Of a stretch of DNA of 64,000 bases, positions 45,540 to 54,141 are shown one piece after another (position 1 is the first letter of the stretch; the number at the start of each line of letters is the position of its first letter). A program made the position numbers and the translations under genes. The stretch is from Pontibacter anaerobius (GTDB lineage Bacteria; Bacteroidota; Bacteroidia; Cytophagales; Hymenobacteraceae). The notes beneath the pieces are model-generated. The model was given only the letters and a program-made list of their open reading frames with translations, was not told the DNA's origin and ran no database searches. Location of the stretch: assembly GCF_026241195.1 (NCBI RefSeq), contig NZ_JAPFQO010000003.1:248001-312000 (forward strand), in the 5' to 3' direction.

Positions 45540-46667
45540 ATGAAAAAGTTTTTATATCTAATCTGCTCGTTGGCGCTCACTGTTACTGCCTGTGATCCAA
45601 TGGAGGATGTTTACGATGAACTGGACGCGGTGAACACAGAGTCTGATCTGAAGATGGCTCTTACGTTAACACCAGCTCACTATAAAGTAGTTACTAACAA
45701 GACCTACTTTCTGTCTGAGGAGGATGCGGCTGCTAAGATTCCTGCAATCTTAGATAACAAGTTCCCTCACCTGGATAACGGTACTTTGGCTACTATTACC
45801 TACAATTCTGCGACTACAGTGTTTACTAACACGTACGTTTCAACTGAGGAGGAGTACACAGTAACTGACGAAGACTATGCAGCGCTGAATTTTAAGTATG
45901 GAAACTTTGATAGTGCAGATGACATGGTAACATTCCTGAACTACAAGTATCCGAATGCTGAAGATAAGCAATTAGTTAAGCTTACTTTCGACTGGTACAG
46001 CGGTGCTGCTAGCCCATCTACACAGGAGAAAATAGATCACTTTTTCTTTGTGAATGGAGAGTGGGTTGATACCTATGTGGTAACAGAGGAAAACTATGAA
46101 TCAGTAGAGCATACAAAATATTCTTTCTCGTCTTCTGACGGTGCTAACCTGGACCTGTATTTGGACAAATTCCTGCGCGAAAGCGTACTTGGTGCTAAGC
46201 CTGGTGATGTGCAGTATGTGAGCTATGCCTACTACAGCAGCTCAAGCAGAACAACTTCTCAGCGCGTTACTGCAATGGCTTTTGATGGCACCAGCTGGAA
46301 ATCGTTGAAAGATAGCGTTACTGAGGAAGCCACCCTGAACCTGTCTAAGCAAAAGGGTATCTGGGTTCCGGACCTTTCTATCAGATACACCCTGGTTGCT
46401 GATGATTACGGCTGGATTGCTCAGCAGGAAGGCATTGCTGATGCAACCGCTATCGCTAGCTTGTCCCGCTACCGTAACTTCGATGTTTCCATGTGGAGCA
46501 CCGATAATATTGTGAAAGCACTGGGTACGTTGATGAAGAAATACTACCCTAATGCTAAAGCAGGACAGAAGTTCAGCATTACGTATGTAATCTATGCTGG
46601 AGGAACTAGCTCTACAAGCATTAAAATTATGCTGAACGAGTCTGGTAACTACCAGCTTGCTGAATAA
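45540..46667 (+). CDS. Internally repetitive lipoprotein paired with the TonB receptor
   Basis: A 375-residue lipoprotein (VTAC, Cys18). The mature part contains three or four diverged ~90-residue repeats, each with a DY motif, an F/Y-x-N-F segment, and KYPNA-like then an ITY/LTF strand. Compare FKYGNFDSADDMVTFLNYKY with SRYRNFDVSMWSTDNIVKAL, and NYKYPNAEDKQLVKLTFDWY with KKYYPNAKAGQKFSITYVIY. No SusD features are seen. It is co-transcribed with the receptor (20-bp gap), so it may act as a surface ligand-binding partner; that is inference. I recognise no named family. Confidence 0.75.
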   Translation: MKKFLYLICSLALTVTACDPMEDVYDELDAVNTESDLKMALTLTPAHYKVVTNKTYFLSEEDAAAKIPAILDNKFPHLDNGTLATITYNSATTVFTNTYVSTEEEYTVTDEDYAALNFKYGNFDSADDMVTFLNYKYPNAEDKQLVKLTFDWYSGAASPSTQEKIDHFFFVNGEWVDTYVVTEENYESVEHTKYSFSSSDGANLDLYLDKFLRESVLGAKPGDVQYVSYAYYSSSSRTTSQRVTAMAFDGTSWKSLKDSVTEEATLNLSKQKGIWVPDLSIRYTLVADDYGWIAQQEGIADATAIASLSRYRNFDVSMWSTDNIVKALGTLMKKYYPNAKAGQKFSITYVIYAGGTSSTSIKIMLNESGNYQLAE

Positions 46668-46688
46668 GTTATAAGAATACCGTATTAG

Positions 46689-46720
46689 AAGGTCTCCCGG
46701 TTTCGCCGGGAGGCCTTTTT
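46689..46720. terminator. Terminator between the lipoprotein and Oar-like receptor genes
   Basis: GGTCTCCCGG (46691-46700) pairs with CCGGGAGGCC (46706-46715) with one G-U pair and a T-rich tail (TTTTTG). The flanking genes are convergent. Confidence 0.85.
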
Positions 46721-46736
46721 GTTTTTAGGAAGTTTA

Positions 46737-49700
46737 CTACCTGTCATTGAACAGGTAACGAAGCCCCAGTTGCCCTTGCCACCTGGAGTCGAAAGGAGCA
46801 ATGTTATACCGTATGTTTCTTGGGTTGAAAGTAAAGGTAGGGTTGCCTGTTTCGTCAAGGCCGGCGTAGCGGATAACTTCGTTCGCATTATTGTTCACAA
46901 AGTATTGACGACCCCAATCGCGGTTTAAAAGGTTACCTACATTAAAGATATCAAACGTTACCTGGAATTTGTGGCTGTTGTTTCCGGCTTCCAGCACAAA
47001 GTCCTGGAAAATGCGGAGATCGAACTGGTGCGTCCAGGGCATACGCGCTCCGTTCCGCTCGGCATACTGGCCGCGTCTGTCACTCAGGTAATCATCATTC
47101 TCAATAAAATTATCTAAAGCCTCCCACTGCTCATCTGCCGTATAGGTCACCCCTCCGGACGTGAAGGATATCAGGTTAATGTCGCTTTGCTGGCGAGGCA
47201 CGTAGATAAGGTCGTTTGCAAAGTTCCCCTCTCTGTTAAGGTCGCCGTTGTAGAGATAGGTAAACGGCTCCCCGGACTGTCCCTCATAAAACAGGGAGAT
47301 GCCTGTGGCAAACCGATCATCGGTGCCGTAACGGAAAGTATAGCCGGCACTGCCAACTATGCGATGCCGTATATCGAACCTGGAGTAGGATAGCTGAGGG
47401 TCATTAGGGTTATTGACGATCTGGTTAAACTCGTAGTTTGAAAGAGCCGTGGAACTGGTGCCGCTGTTTACATCCTTGGACTTGCCATAAGTATAGGCCA
47501 GTGTGGTCTGAAGGCCGTTTGTAAAGTCTTTGCGCAGTTGGCCGGTAATGCTGTAACGGTAGCCTTCATCTGTGTTATCCAGCAGGATCACGTTTGTGTA
47601 GCTCTCGTTTATACGGCGGTCAGACGGGTATACTTCACGGTTATCCGGTCCTCCTGGTAAGGTGCCTTCTGGGTCAACCAAGTTGAGATCTTTGTACACT
47701 ACATCGTTCAAAGTCTTGGAGTATATACCTTCTACAGTCAGGAAAACCTCATAAGGCAAAGTATAATCTACTGCCAGGTTGCTGCGCCATACTTGCGGCA
47801 GGTTGAAGTCATCCTCAATTACGTTGATCTCAAAAGTCTGCGGCAGGGTAGGGTCCACCAGTTGGTTAACATCTACAACAAAGCCACCAGGATTACGGCG
47901 GTCGATGGTGCCAAGTAAAGTGCCTGAGTTTACGAACTGGTTGGAAAGCCAGACAAAAGGCACACGGCCTGTAAATATGCCGCTACCGCCCCGTATCTGC
48001 AGCGAACGATCTTCGGTAGGTGTAAAGTTGAAGCCAAAGCGGGGTGCCCAGAGTAACTGGCCGCTCGGAGCACGGTCTGTTTCCAGTCCTGGGTAAACGT
48101 CACGGAAGTCGCTTTCGAACGTGGTGTTCTCCTGAGGTTTGTCCGGGAATACAGGTATATCCAGGCGGAGACCCAAGGTGAACTTCAACTGCTCCGATGG
48201 GGTAAATTCATCCTGCACATAAAAGCCCAACTGAAGCGCGTTAAACTCAGCTGCCGGTGTGGGATTGTTATCCAGCAGAGAGTATGTTGCCCGCACGCGT
48301 CTGGGGCTGTCGTTATAAAAGTCCTCCAGGCTATTGAACTCCCACCGCCCGTTAAAGTTATTGATAAACAGGTTTCGGAACTTGAAGAACTCGTTATGGG
48401 TGCCGAAAGTGAAATTGTGGCGGCCCATCAGGTACGTAAAGTTGTCGGTGAACTCAAAAATGTCCTGGTCCAGTTCATTGGCGGTTGAAGAACGCTGCGA
48501 TCCAAATTCAAAATCGGCGATAGGGTCGAAGATGGTGATCTGTGGGAAGAACTCGCCCTGCGTTTCGCGATGCTCCCGGATGCGGGTGTACCCGACAATC
48601 AGGTTGTTGGAGAAGTCATTAGAAAAGCGGCTGTTTACCTCTAACACCGAGCTGTGGGTGGTGCTGTTGAAGCGGTAGGCGTTGTTACCGAACCGGATAA
48701 AGTCGCTGCTGCGCGAGATGTTGTCATCATAGGCATCCACAATGTTGTGGCGCAGTGTTAGTTGGTGCATGTCATTGATGTTCCAGTCTATGCGGCCAAA
48801 GAACTTGTCGCTTTGTGTTTCCCGGTCAATACTGCCGAAGGACCCGACATCATACCCATACGTGTTCTGCACAAAATCAGAGAGTTCCTGTGCTACGTCC
48901 AGCGGAATCTGCGACTCGGCAGAGCCCGGTGCAAAACGTACAGGCTCCGTGAAACGGGTAGCATCGTAGTTGAAGAAGAAAAAAAGCTTATCCTCTATAA
49001 TAGGCCCGCCCACGCGTACCCCATATTGGTAATTTTTAAACTGATCTGCCTTCTCTCTGGGGCCAACTACAGACTTGCCTATAATATCCTCATTGCGCCC
49101 GTAGCCATACACTGAGCCAGTGAAGGTGTTGGTGCCCGAGCGCGTAACAGCGTTTACGCCGCCACCAGTAAAGTTGCCGAGCTTAACATCGTAGGGTGCT
49201 ACTACCACTTGTATCTCTTGTATGGCATCCAGCGAAATGGGTTGGGTGCCCGCCTGCCCTCCTGGGGTGCCGCTACCAGACAGGCCGAAAACGTCATTGT
49301 TCACTGCACCATCTATCGTGATGTTGTTGTAGCGGTTATTGGAGCCTGCAATAGAGTTGCCCGAAGCCTGTGGGGTGAGCCTGGTAAAATCCTGTAGGCT
49401 GCGGCTAAGTGTGGGCAGGTTCTCGATTTGCTCTCTTGATACGTTGGTGGCCGCGCCGGTGCGGTCCTGGTTGAAGATGTCGTTCTGCTCGCCTACAATC
49501 TCTACCTCGCCTAACTGCCTGGTGCTTTCAGCCAACTCAAAATCTACCCTTGCTGTCTGGCCTAACGCCAGGTTTACATTGATAATGCGCTGCTCCTGGT
49601 AGCCTATGTAGGAGGTTGTGATGGTATAAGGACCACCCACACGCATGTTCTGTATATTGTAGTACCCGTCTGTGTTAGTGCTGGCCACATACTGAGCGCT

Positions 49701-49865
49701 GGTAGGGGTATGTATGGCTATAACAGTAGCACCAGGCAATGCCATACCGGCCTGGTCCTTTACTGTGCCACTGAGTGCTGCTGTTGTTGTGCCCTGTGCC
49801 CGTGCTAGTTGTGCAGGAGAAATACAGAAGCTACAAAAGAGTAATAAACTGTAGAAAATTTTCAT
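46737..49865 (-). CDS. Oar-like TonB-dependent outer-membrane protein
   Basis: A 1042-residue protein with a signal peptide (about 1-23), a carboxypeptidase-regulatory-like domain (LSGTVKDQAGMALPGATVI), LGEVEIVGEQNDIF before the plug, and a plug typical of the Oar/TonB_C-like group (NLPTLSRSLQDFTRLTPQAS, NNRYNNITIDGAVNNDVFG). A very long barrel ends LGLRYLFNDR. Oar proteins act in adhesion or protein export in myxobacteria; here the role is unknown. It is monocistronic, with a 13-bp-arm hairpin just before the start. Confidence 0.9.
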   Translation of the reverse strand: MKIFYSLLLFCSFCISPAQLARAQGTTTAALSGTVKDQAGMALPGATVIAIHTPTSAQYVASTNTDGYYNIQNMRVGGPYTITTSYIGYQEQRIINVNLALGQTARVDFELAESTRQLGEVEIVGEQNDIFNQDRTGAATNVSREQIENLPTLSRSLQDFTRLTPQASGNSIAGSNNRYNNITIDGAVNNDVFGLSGSGTPGGQAGTQPISLDAIQEIQVVVAPYDVKLGNFTGGGVNAVTRSGTNTFTGSVYGYGRNEDIIGKSVVGPREKADQFKNYQYGVRVGGPIIEDKLFFFFNYDATRFTEPVRFAPGSAESQIPLDVAQELSDFVQNTYGYDVGSFGSIDRETQSDKFFGRIDWNINDMHQLTLRHNIVDAYDDNISRSSDFIRFGNNAYRFNSTTHSSVLEVNSRFSNDFSNNLIVGYTRIREHRETQGEFFPQITIFDPIADFEFGSQRSSTANELDQDIFEFTDNFTYLMGRHNFTFGTHNEFFKFRNLFINNFNGRWEFNSLEDFYNDSPRRVRATYSLLDNNPTPAAEFNALQLGFYVQDEFTPSEQLKFTLGLRLDIPVFPDKPQENTTFESDFRDVYPGLETDRAPSGQLLWAPRFGFNFTPTEDRSLQIRGGSGIFTGRVPFVWLSNQFVNSGTLLGTIDRRNPGGFVVDVNQLVDPTLPQTFEINVIEDDFNLPQVWRSNLAVDYTLPYEVFLTVEGIYSKTLNDVVYKDLNLVDPEGTLPGGPDNREVYPSDRRINESYTNVILLDNTDEGYRYSITGQLRKDFTNGLQTTLAYTYGKSKDVNSGTSSTALSNYEFNQIVNNPNDPQLSYSRFDIRHRIVGSAGYTFRYGTDDRFATGISLFYEGQSGEPFTYLYNGDLNREGNFANDLIYVPRQQSDINLISFTSGGVTYTADEQWEALDNFIENDDYLSDRRGQYAERNGARMPWTHQFDLRIFQDFVLEAGNNSHKFQVTFDIFNVGNLLNRDWGRQYFVNNNANEVIRYAGLDETGNPTFTFNPRNIRYNIAPFDSRWQGQLGLRYLFNDR

Positions 49866-49868
49866 GAT

Positions 49869-49914
49869 ACGTACTAACTAATTGAACAACAATTGTTTAC
49901 TTTAGTTAGTACGT
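49869..49914 (-). promoter_or_regulatory. Leader hairpin abutting the start of the Oar-like gene
   Basis: ACGTACTAACTAA (49869-49881) and TTAGTTAGTACGT (49902-49914) are perfect 13-bp inverted arms around a 20-nt loop that itself contains an AACAATTGTT palindrome. The inner edge lies 3 nt from the ATG on the minus strand. It could be a regulatory RNA hairpin or a dimeric-protein operator. Confidence 0.55.
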
Positions 49915-50001
49915 ACGGGGATTATGAAAAAACTAATGTTATTTTAATGTATAAAATATAAATAGTTATATATTTATGGAGTTGTATAACACAGGATAGG
50001 C

Positions 50002-50631
50002 TTAAAAAACAGGTGGGCGTACGGCTTTGATAAAGATTTTCTTGTAGTAGTCTGAATAAAGGTTGTTTTCTATAACGCCTAAAGAGGTAGAGGCATGTAT
50101 AAACCGCACATCATCCTGGCTGATAACTTCGGTTACCATGCCCACATGGGTAATGTTGCGTTTACTGGATCCGAAAAAGACGAGGTCGCCCTCACGCAGG
50201 TCTTTTGTTTTTACATCGGTACCATAGCGGCTTTGCTCCTCGGAGGTGCGCGGCAGAGCCACATTTATACTTTGGAAAGAAGTGCAGAGCAGGCCAGAGC
50301 AATCCATACCCACGCGGGTAGTGCCGCCCCAACGGTAAGGAACACCAGTGTAAGAGCGCGCGGCCTCAATTACAGTGGCGACGTCTGCATCCAGGTTGCG
50401 TTTGGGGATGCGGGTGCGGCTGGTGCGGTCCTTTGAGGTGCCTGTAACACCGCCTGCATACTTCCCGCCACCACGGTTATTCTTTTTAGCGGCACGTTTC
50501 GCAGCGGCAATTTCACGCGCAGACTTGTATTCTTCCCCACGCTTGCTAAAGGTTGGCTGCGACGTTTGGCAGGAAGCCATCAGCAACAGGAAAAAGATAA
50601 AAAGGGCAGAAGTAGTAAAAAGTGTTTTCAA
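50002..50631 (-). CDS. NlpC/P60 (C40) cell-wall peptidase lipoprotein
   Basis: About 209 residues from a TTG start at 50631 (MKTLFTTSALFIFFLLLMAS C), chosen because it gives a standard lipoprotein signal with lipobox MASC; the frame is open 11 codons further to another TTG. After a basic linker the NlpC/P60 domain shows the catalytic Cys in VGMDCSGLLC, His in NITHVGMVTEV, and a third polar residue in RFIHASTSLGV. It cleaves D-gamma-glutamyl-diaminopimelate bonds in peptidoglycan stem peptides. Confidence 0.88.
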   Translation of the reverse strand: MKTLFTTSALFIFFLLLMASCQTSQPTFSKRGEEYKSAREIAAAKRAAKKNNRGGGKYAGGVTGTSKDRTSRTRIPKRNLDADVATVIEAARSYTGVPYRWGGTTRVGMDCSGLLCTSFQSINVALPRTSEEQSRYGTDVKTKDLREGDLVFFGSSKRNITHVGMVTEVISQDDVRFIHASTSLGVIENNLYSDYYKKIFIKAVRPPVF

Positions 50632-50705
50632 AGCGTATTTTAGCAACCAGGTACAACAACACAAATTCCACTGGCTAAAGTAAGCATTAGTCCAGCTTTT
50701 TTAAA

Positions 50706-52109
50706 ATGAAATTTAACCCAATCACACCTGAAGCTGTAGCGGCCTTCACCAATATAGTCGGCCAGGAGCACGTGCTGCTGCCTGCCGCTGCCGAAGACAT
50801 GCTGCGCTACACCCACGACGAGACAGAAGACCTGCGCTACGAGCCGGAAGTGGTGCTTAAACCTGCTAACGCTGCCGAAATAAGCCGTATTATGCAGTAC
50901 TGCCACGAAAATTACATACCGGTTACGCCACGCGGTGCTGGCACGGGCCTGAGCGGCGGAGCGCTGGCCATCCACAAAGGGGTTATACTCTCAACTGAGC
51001 GCCTGAATAAGATCGTGGCTATTGATGAGCGTAACCTGCAGGCTACCGTAGAGCCGGGCGTTATTACGCAGGTGTTTCAGGAGGCGGTGATAGAGCGCGG
51101 CTTGTTTTACCCGCCAGACCCATCGAGCCGCGGCAGCTGCTTTCTGGGCGGCAACCTGAGCGAGAGCAGCGGTGGCCCGAGAGCCGTTAAGTATGGTGTA
51201 ACCAAAGACTACGTGCTGAACATGGAGGTGGTGCTGCCAACCGGCGAGATCACCTGGACCGGAGCCAACGTGCTGAAGAACGCCACGGGTTATAACCTGA
51301 CGCAGCTGATGGTGGGCAGCGAGGGCACACTGGGCATCATTACCAAAATTGTTTTCAAACTAATTCCTTACCCAACGCAGAACCTGGTCATGCTGGTGCC
51401 TTTCCGAAAGGAGGAGGAGGCCTGCGCCGCCGTGTCCCAAATCTTTATAGCGGGCATTGTGCCTTCGGCTATGGAGTTTATGGAGCGTGATGCCATTGAG
51501 TGGACCTGCCGTTACCTGAGCATGGAAGTGCCCATGGCAGCGGATGAGGAGGCGCACCTGCTGATTGAGTTAGACGGCAACGACTTGGACCTGCTGTTTA
51601 AGGATGCGGAGCGCGTATACGAGGTGCTGGAGCAGTTTAATGTAGGCGAAATCTTAGTGGCTGATTCCGAGAAACAGAAGGAGGACCTGTGGCGACTGCG
51701 TCGTAATGTGGGCCATGCCGTGAAAAGCAACTCTATTTATAAGGAGGAGGACACTGTGGTGCCACGCGCCGAGCTGCCCGTGCTGCTACGCGGCGTGAAG
51801 GAGATTGGGGCCAGGTATAACTTTAAATCAGTTTGCTACGGCCACGCCGGCGACGGAAACCTGCACATCAACATCGTGAAAGGCGATATGAGCGATGAGG
51901 ACTGGAACAACAAGCTGCCTGAAGGTATAAAGGAGATCTTCAGGCTGTGCGTGGAGCTGGGAGGCACGATTTCCGGTGAGCACGGCATCGGGCTGGTGCA
52001 GCGGCAGTACATCAACATCGCCCTGAACGAGGTGCAGTTGCGGCTGATGCGCGGCATCAAGGAGCTTTTCGACCCGAAAGGTATACTGAATCCGGGGAAG
52101 ATTTTCTAG
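50706..52109 (+). CDS. glcD: FAD-linked oxidase, glycolate/D-lactate dehydrogenase type
   Basis: A 467-residue flavoprotein. The FAD_binding_4 (PCMH) domain has VTPRGAGTGLSGGALAIHKG and DPSSRGSCFLGGNLSESSGG, then LMVGSEGTLGIITKIVFKL. The C-terminal FAD-oxidase domain has CYGHAGDGNLHINIV and the late SGEHGIGLVQRQYI (substrate His). This is the GlcD/Dld2 family that oxidises 2-hydroxy acids. No GlcE or GlcF gene is adjacent, so it may act alone or with distant partners; the symbol indicates family rather than proven role. Confidence 0.88.
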   Translation: MKFNPITPEAVAAFTNIVGQEHVLLPAAAEDMLRYTHDETEDLRYEPEVVLKPANAAEISRIMQYCHENYIPVTPRGAGTGLSGGALAIHKGVILSTERLNKIVAIDERNLQATVEPGVITQVFQEAVIERGLFYPPDPSSRGSCFLGGNLSESSGGPRAVKYGVTKDYVLNMEVVLPTGEITWTGANVLKNATGYNLTQLMVGSEGTLGIITKIVFKLIPYPTQNLVMLVPFRKEEEACAAVSQIFIAGIVPSAMEFMERDAIEWTCRYLSMEVPMAADEEAHLLIELDGNDLDLLFKDAERVYEVLEQFNVGEILVADSEKQKEDLWRLRRNVGHAVKSNSIYKEEDTVVPRAELPVLLRGVKEIGARYNFKSVCYGHAGDGNLHINIVKGDMSDEDWNNKLPEGIKEIFRLCVELGGTISGEHGIGLVQRQYINIALNEVQLRLMRGIKELFDPKGILNPGKIF

Positions 52110-52133
52110 TCAGAAGTATAAAGTATAAAAAGG

Positions 52134-52165
52134 AACAGGCGCAGTTTATAAAAGCTGCGCCTGTT
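52134..52165. terminator. Terminator after the FAD oxidase gene
   Basis: AACAGGCGCAG (52134-52144) pairs with CTGCGCCTGTT (52155-52165), followed by TTATA. Two AAGTATA words lie directly upstream (about 52113-52127). Confidence 0.82.
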
Positions 52166-52209
52166 TTATATAGTAAGTATAGTAGTGCTTCGGAGTCGGG
52201 AGGCGTCTA

Positions 52210-52479
52210 TCATGCTCTGCGTCGCTCTTTTGACGTTTTAGGGCTGTCTGCAAGGTCCGAGAACTTGGTTTGCGCCAGTTTGTTATCCAGGCCGCGCAGG
52301 TTCTGCCACGACTGCATCAGGTTAATGTGTGACTCATTTAATGGGGCCTCTCCATGGGGGTGCTGGGGTTGGTTTTGTGGTACTCTCATAGCGTATAATT
52401 TGTCTTGTGATTGGTGTTCCTGTTCTGATGCGCTGTGCGCTCTGAAAATTGCTTCATCTATGGGTTTATCGGTCTTCAT
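52210..52479 (-). CDS. Small hydrophilic protein of unknown function
   Basis: An 89-residue, highly charged, Gln/Glu/Arg-rich protein without signal, membrane or known motif (KTDKPIDEAIFRAHSASE; ends SKERRRA). Composition suggests a disordered or helical cytoplasmic protein. It lies just downstream of the alpha/beta hydrolase on the same strand (27 bp gap). Coding status is plausible but unproven. Confidence 0.45.
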   Translation of the reverse strand: MKTDKPIDEAIFRAHSASEQEHQSQDKLYAMRVPQNQPQHPHGEAPLNESHINLMQSWQNLRGLDNKLAQTKFSDLADSPKTSKERRRA

Positions 52480-52506
52480 CTTCTGTTAAGTATAAAATAA
52501 ATTAGG

Positions 52507-53400
52507 TTACTGGTTTACCAACTCGCGCTTCTTCTGCTCTTCTTTTATGAAGTTGCTCACGTAGCTGGCTATTTCCTCTGCATTCTCTTCCTGTAAAAAA
52601 TGGCCACCATCCTCAAAGGGAATCACGTAGCACTCATGGAAAAACTTCTTCCAGCGTTGCAGCGCTTCGATTTTGATCAGCTTATCACGCTCTCCCCAAA
52701 GTATAAGCGTAGGGATGTCCTGTATTTTTCTGCGTTCTTTCCAAAGTTCATCATACCATTTGCTGGCACCAACCAACTCGCGGGCACAGGCGAGGTTGCG
52801 TACCCGTTCCTCGGGGCCGCCGAGGCCGTTTATATAGTGTTTTTTTATCGGCTCTGGCAAGTCATCCTCATCCTTAAACAGCTCATGTATAAGCACGTTA
52901 TTCGAAACGTTCAGCTTGGAGTGCAGGAATTTGCCTAAAGGCCCTACCAGGTACTTGCTGGCCTTGGTAAACGTCTGGTGCTTGGAAAGAGACCAGGTCC
53001 AGGAGTTAAGCATGACCACACTCTTCACATTCTCGGGGTATTTGATGGCGTAGGCCAGCCCTATAGGCGCCCCAAAATCATGCACAAGTAGCGTAATGTC
53101 CCGGAGCTGCAGGTGCTCCATCAGTTTCTCAAAATTGGCAGCATGTGCCCGCGGTTTATAACTCCAGTCCTTTGGTTTGTCCGAAAGGCCAAAGCCGATC
53201 ATGTCCAGGGCAATGCAGCGGTGATGCTTTCGCAAAATCTTAATCAGGTTGCGGTACATGAATGACCAGGATGGGGTGCCGTGTATCATCACGATCGGAG
53301 GCCCCTCGCCTTCATCAATGTAATGCATCCTGCCTGCTTCAAGGTCTATATATTTAGATTTGAAGGGATATTCTTTCTTATCCAGCCAATCCGGTTTCAT
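52507..53400 (-). CDS. Alpha/beta hydrolase, haloalkane-dehalogenase-like
   Basis: A 297-residue protein. Oxyanion motif HGTPSWSFMYRN (40-51), nucleophile Asp108 in LLVHDFGAPIGLA, and late ILWGERDKLI then DGGHFLQEE with the catalytic His about 273. The Asp nucleophile marks the epoxide hydrolase/haloalkane dehalogenase branch. The halide-stabilising Trp that usually follows the nucleophile (HDW) is Phe here, so true dehalogenase activity is doubtful. Confidence 0.82.
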   Translation of the reverse strand: MKPDWLDKKEYPFKSKYIDLEAGRMHYIDEGEGPPIVMIHGTPSWSFMYRNLIKILRKHHRCIALDMIGFGLSDKPKDWSYKPRAHAANFEKLMEHLQLRDITLLVHDFGAPIGLAYAIKYPENVKSVVMLNSWTWSLSKHQTFTKASKYLVGPLGKFLHSKLNVSNNVLIHELFKDEDDLPEPIKKHYINGLGGPEERVRNLACARELVGASKWYDELWKERRKIQDIPTLILWGERDKLIKIEALQRWKKFFHECYVIPFEDGGHFLQEENAEEIASYVSNFIKEEQKKRELVNQ

Positions 53401-54141
53401 AGCTTTAGGGTGATAGTTACTTAACTATACTTCTAAACCGGGGGCAGGTTGTTTCTTAACTCAAAAAAGAGGCACGTTTAGATGAAATACAGGTTGGCAA
53501 AGTATAAAAGCGCTTTAGGGTAAAAAGTATAAAGGCGACAGTTAAACACAAGCTGAATGACCCTTGCAGGATTATAAACGGGCAAGGAAGGAACTTAAGC
53601 CGGTAAAAACTTTTTAAAGGCCTTATGTGCTGATAATTATATAGTTATAGTGTGATGATGGGCGGCCTCTTGGTTAAATACTATAATTACCTGTGTAACA
53701 GAGAACAATTATACTTTGTACCACGTAATTTGTGCGTGCTGATGTTACTGCTGAACGTAGAGTTACTTATTGCGTTTGGCTTAAAGCACACATGTAGAAG
53801 AACCTGACAATAGCGCAAGGCAGCGGCAGAAAGATTTGCAGAGCAAGAATACCGTATTATCCCACTCTCCATTTATGCCTTTGCTCCATGCCTCCTTACC
53901 CTCAGCCGGAGTGGAATGAGCGTTATCGAAGTATAAATTTGTGCTGTACGGGGATATTTCTGAACTTGCATAGTTTTCTGAAACTGTCGCAGTTGTTAGG
54001 TAGCAGAAGTATAACTTTATACTTTTCTGCGCTGTTTCAGAAGAAGTTTGATTTTATACTATACTATATAGTGTTGCGCAACGGTTCATAAGGAGGCGTT
54101 GCCGCTTTTATTTAATTTTTAGCCTTTAGAAGAAGATACCT
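53401..54141. other. 741-bp gene-free region with dense AAGTATA words
   Basis: AAGTATA/TATACTT words occur at about 53427, 53500, 53526, 53710, 53929 and as an inverted pair with a 4-nt gap at 54007-54024. There is also a promoter-like AATTATACTTTGTACC near 53700. ORF 53888-54091 has no family features and is rejected. I see no RNA gene. The region leads into ugd and may hold its promoter. Confidence 0.5.

Noticed and set aside
53888..54091. 67-codon ORF upstream of ugd
   Set aside because: No family features, composition like the gene-free region, and it contains the inverted AAGTATA pair.
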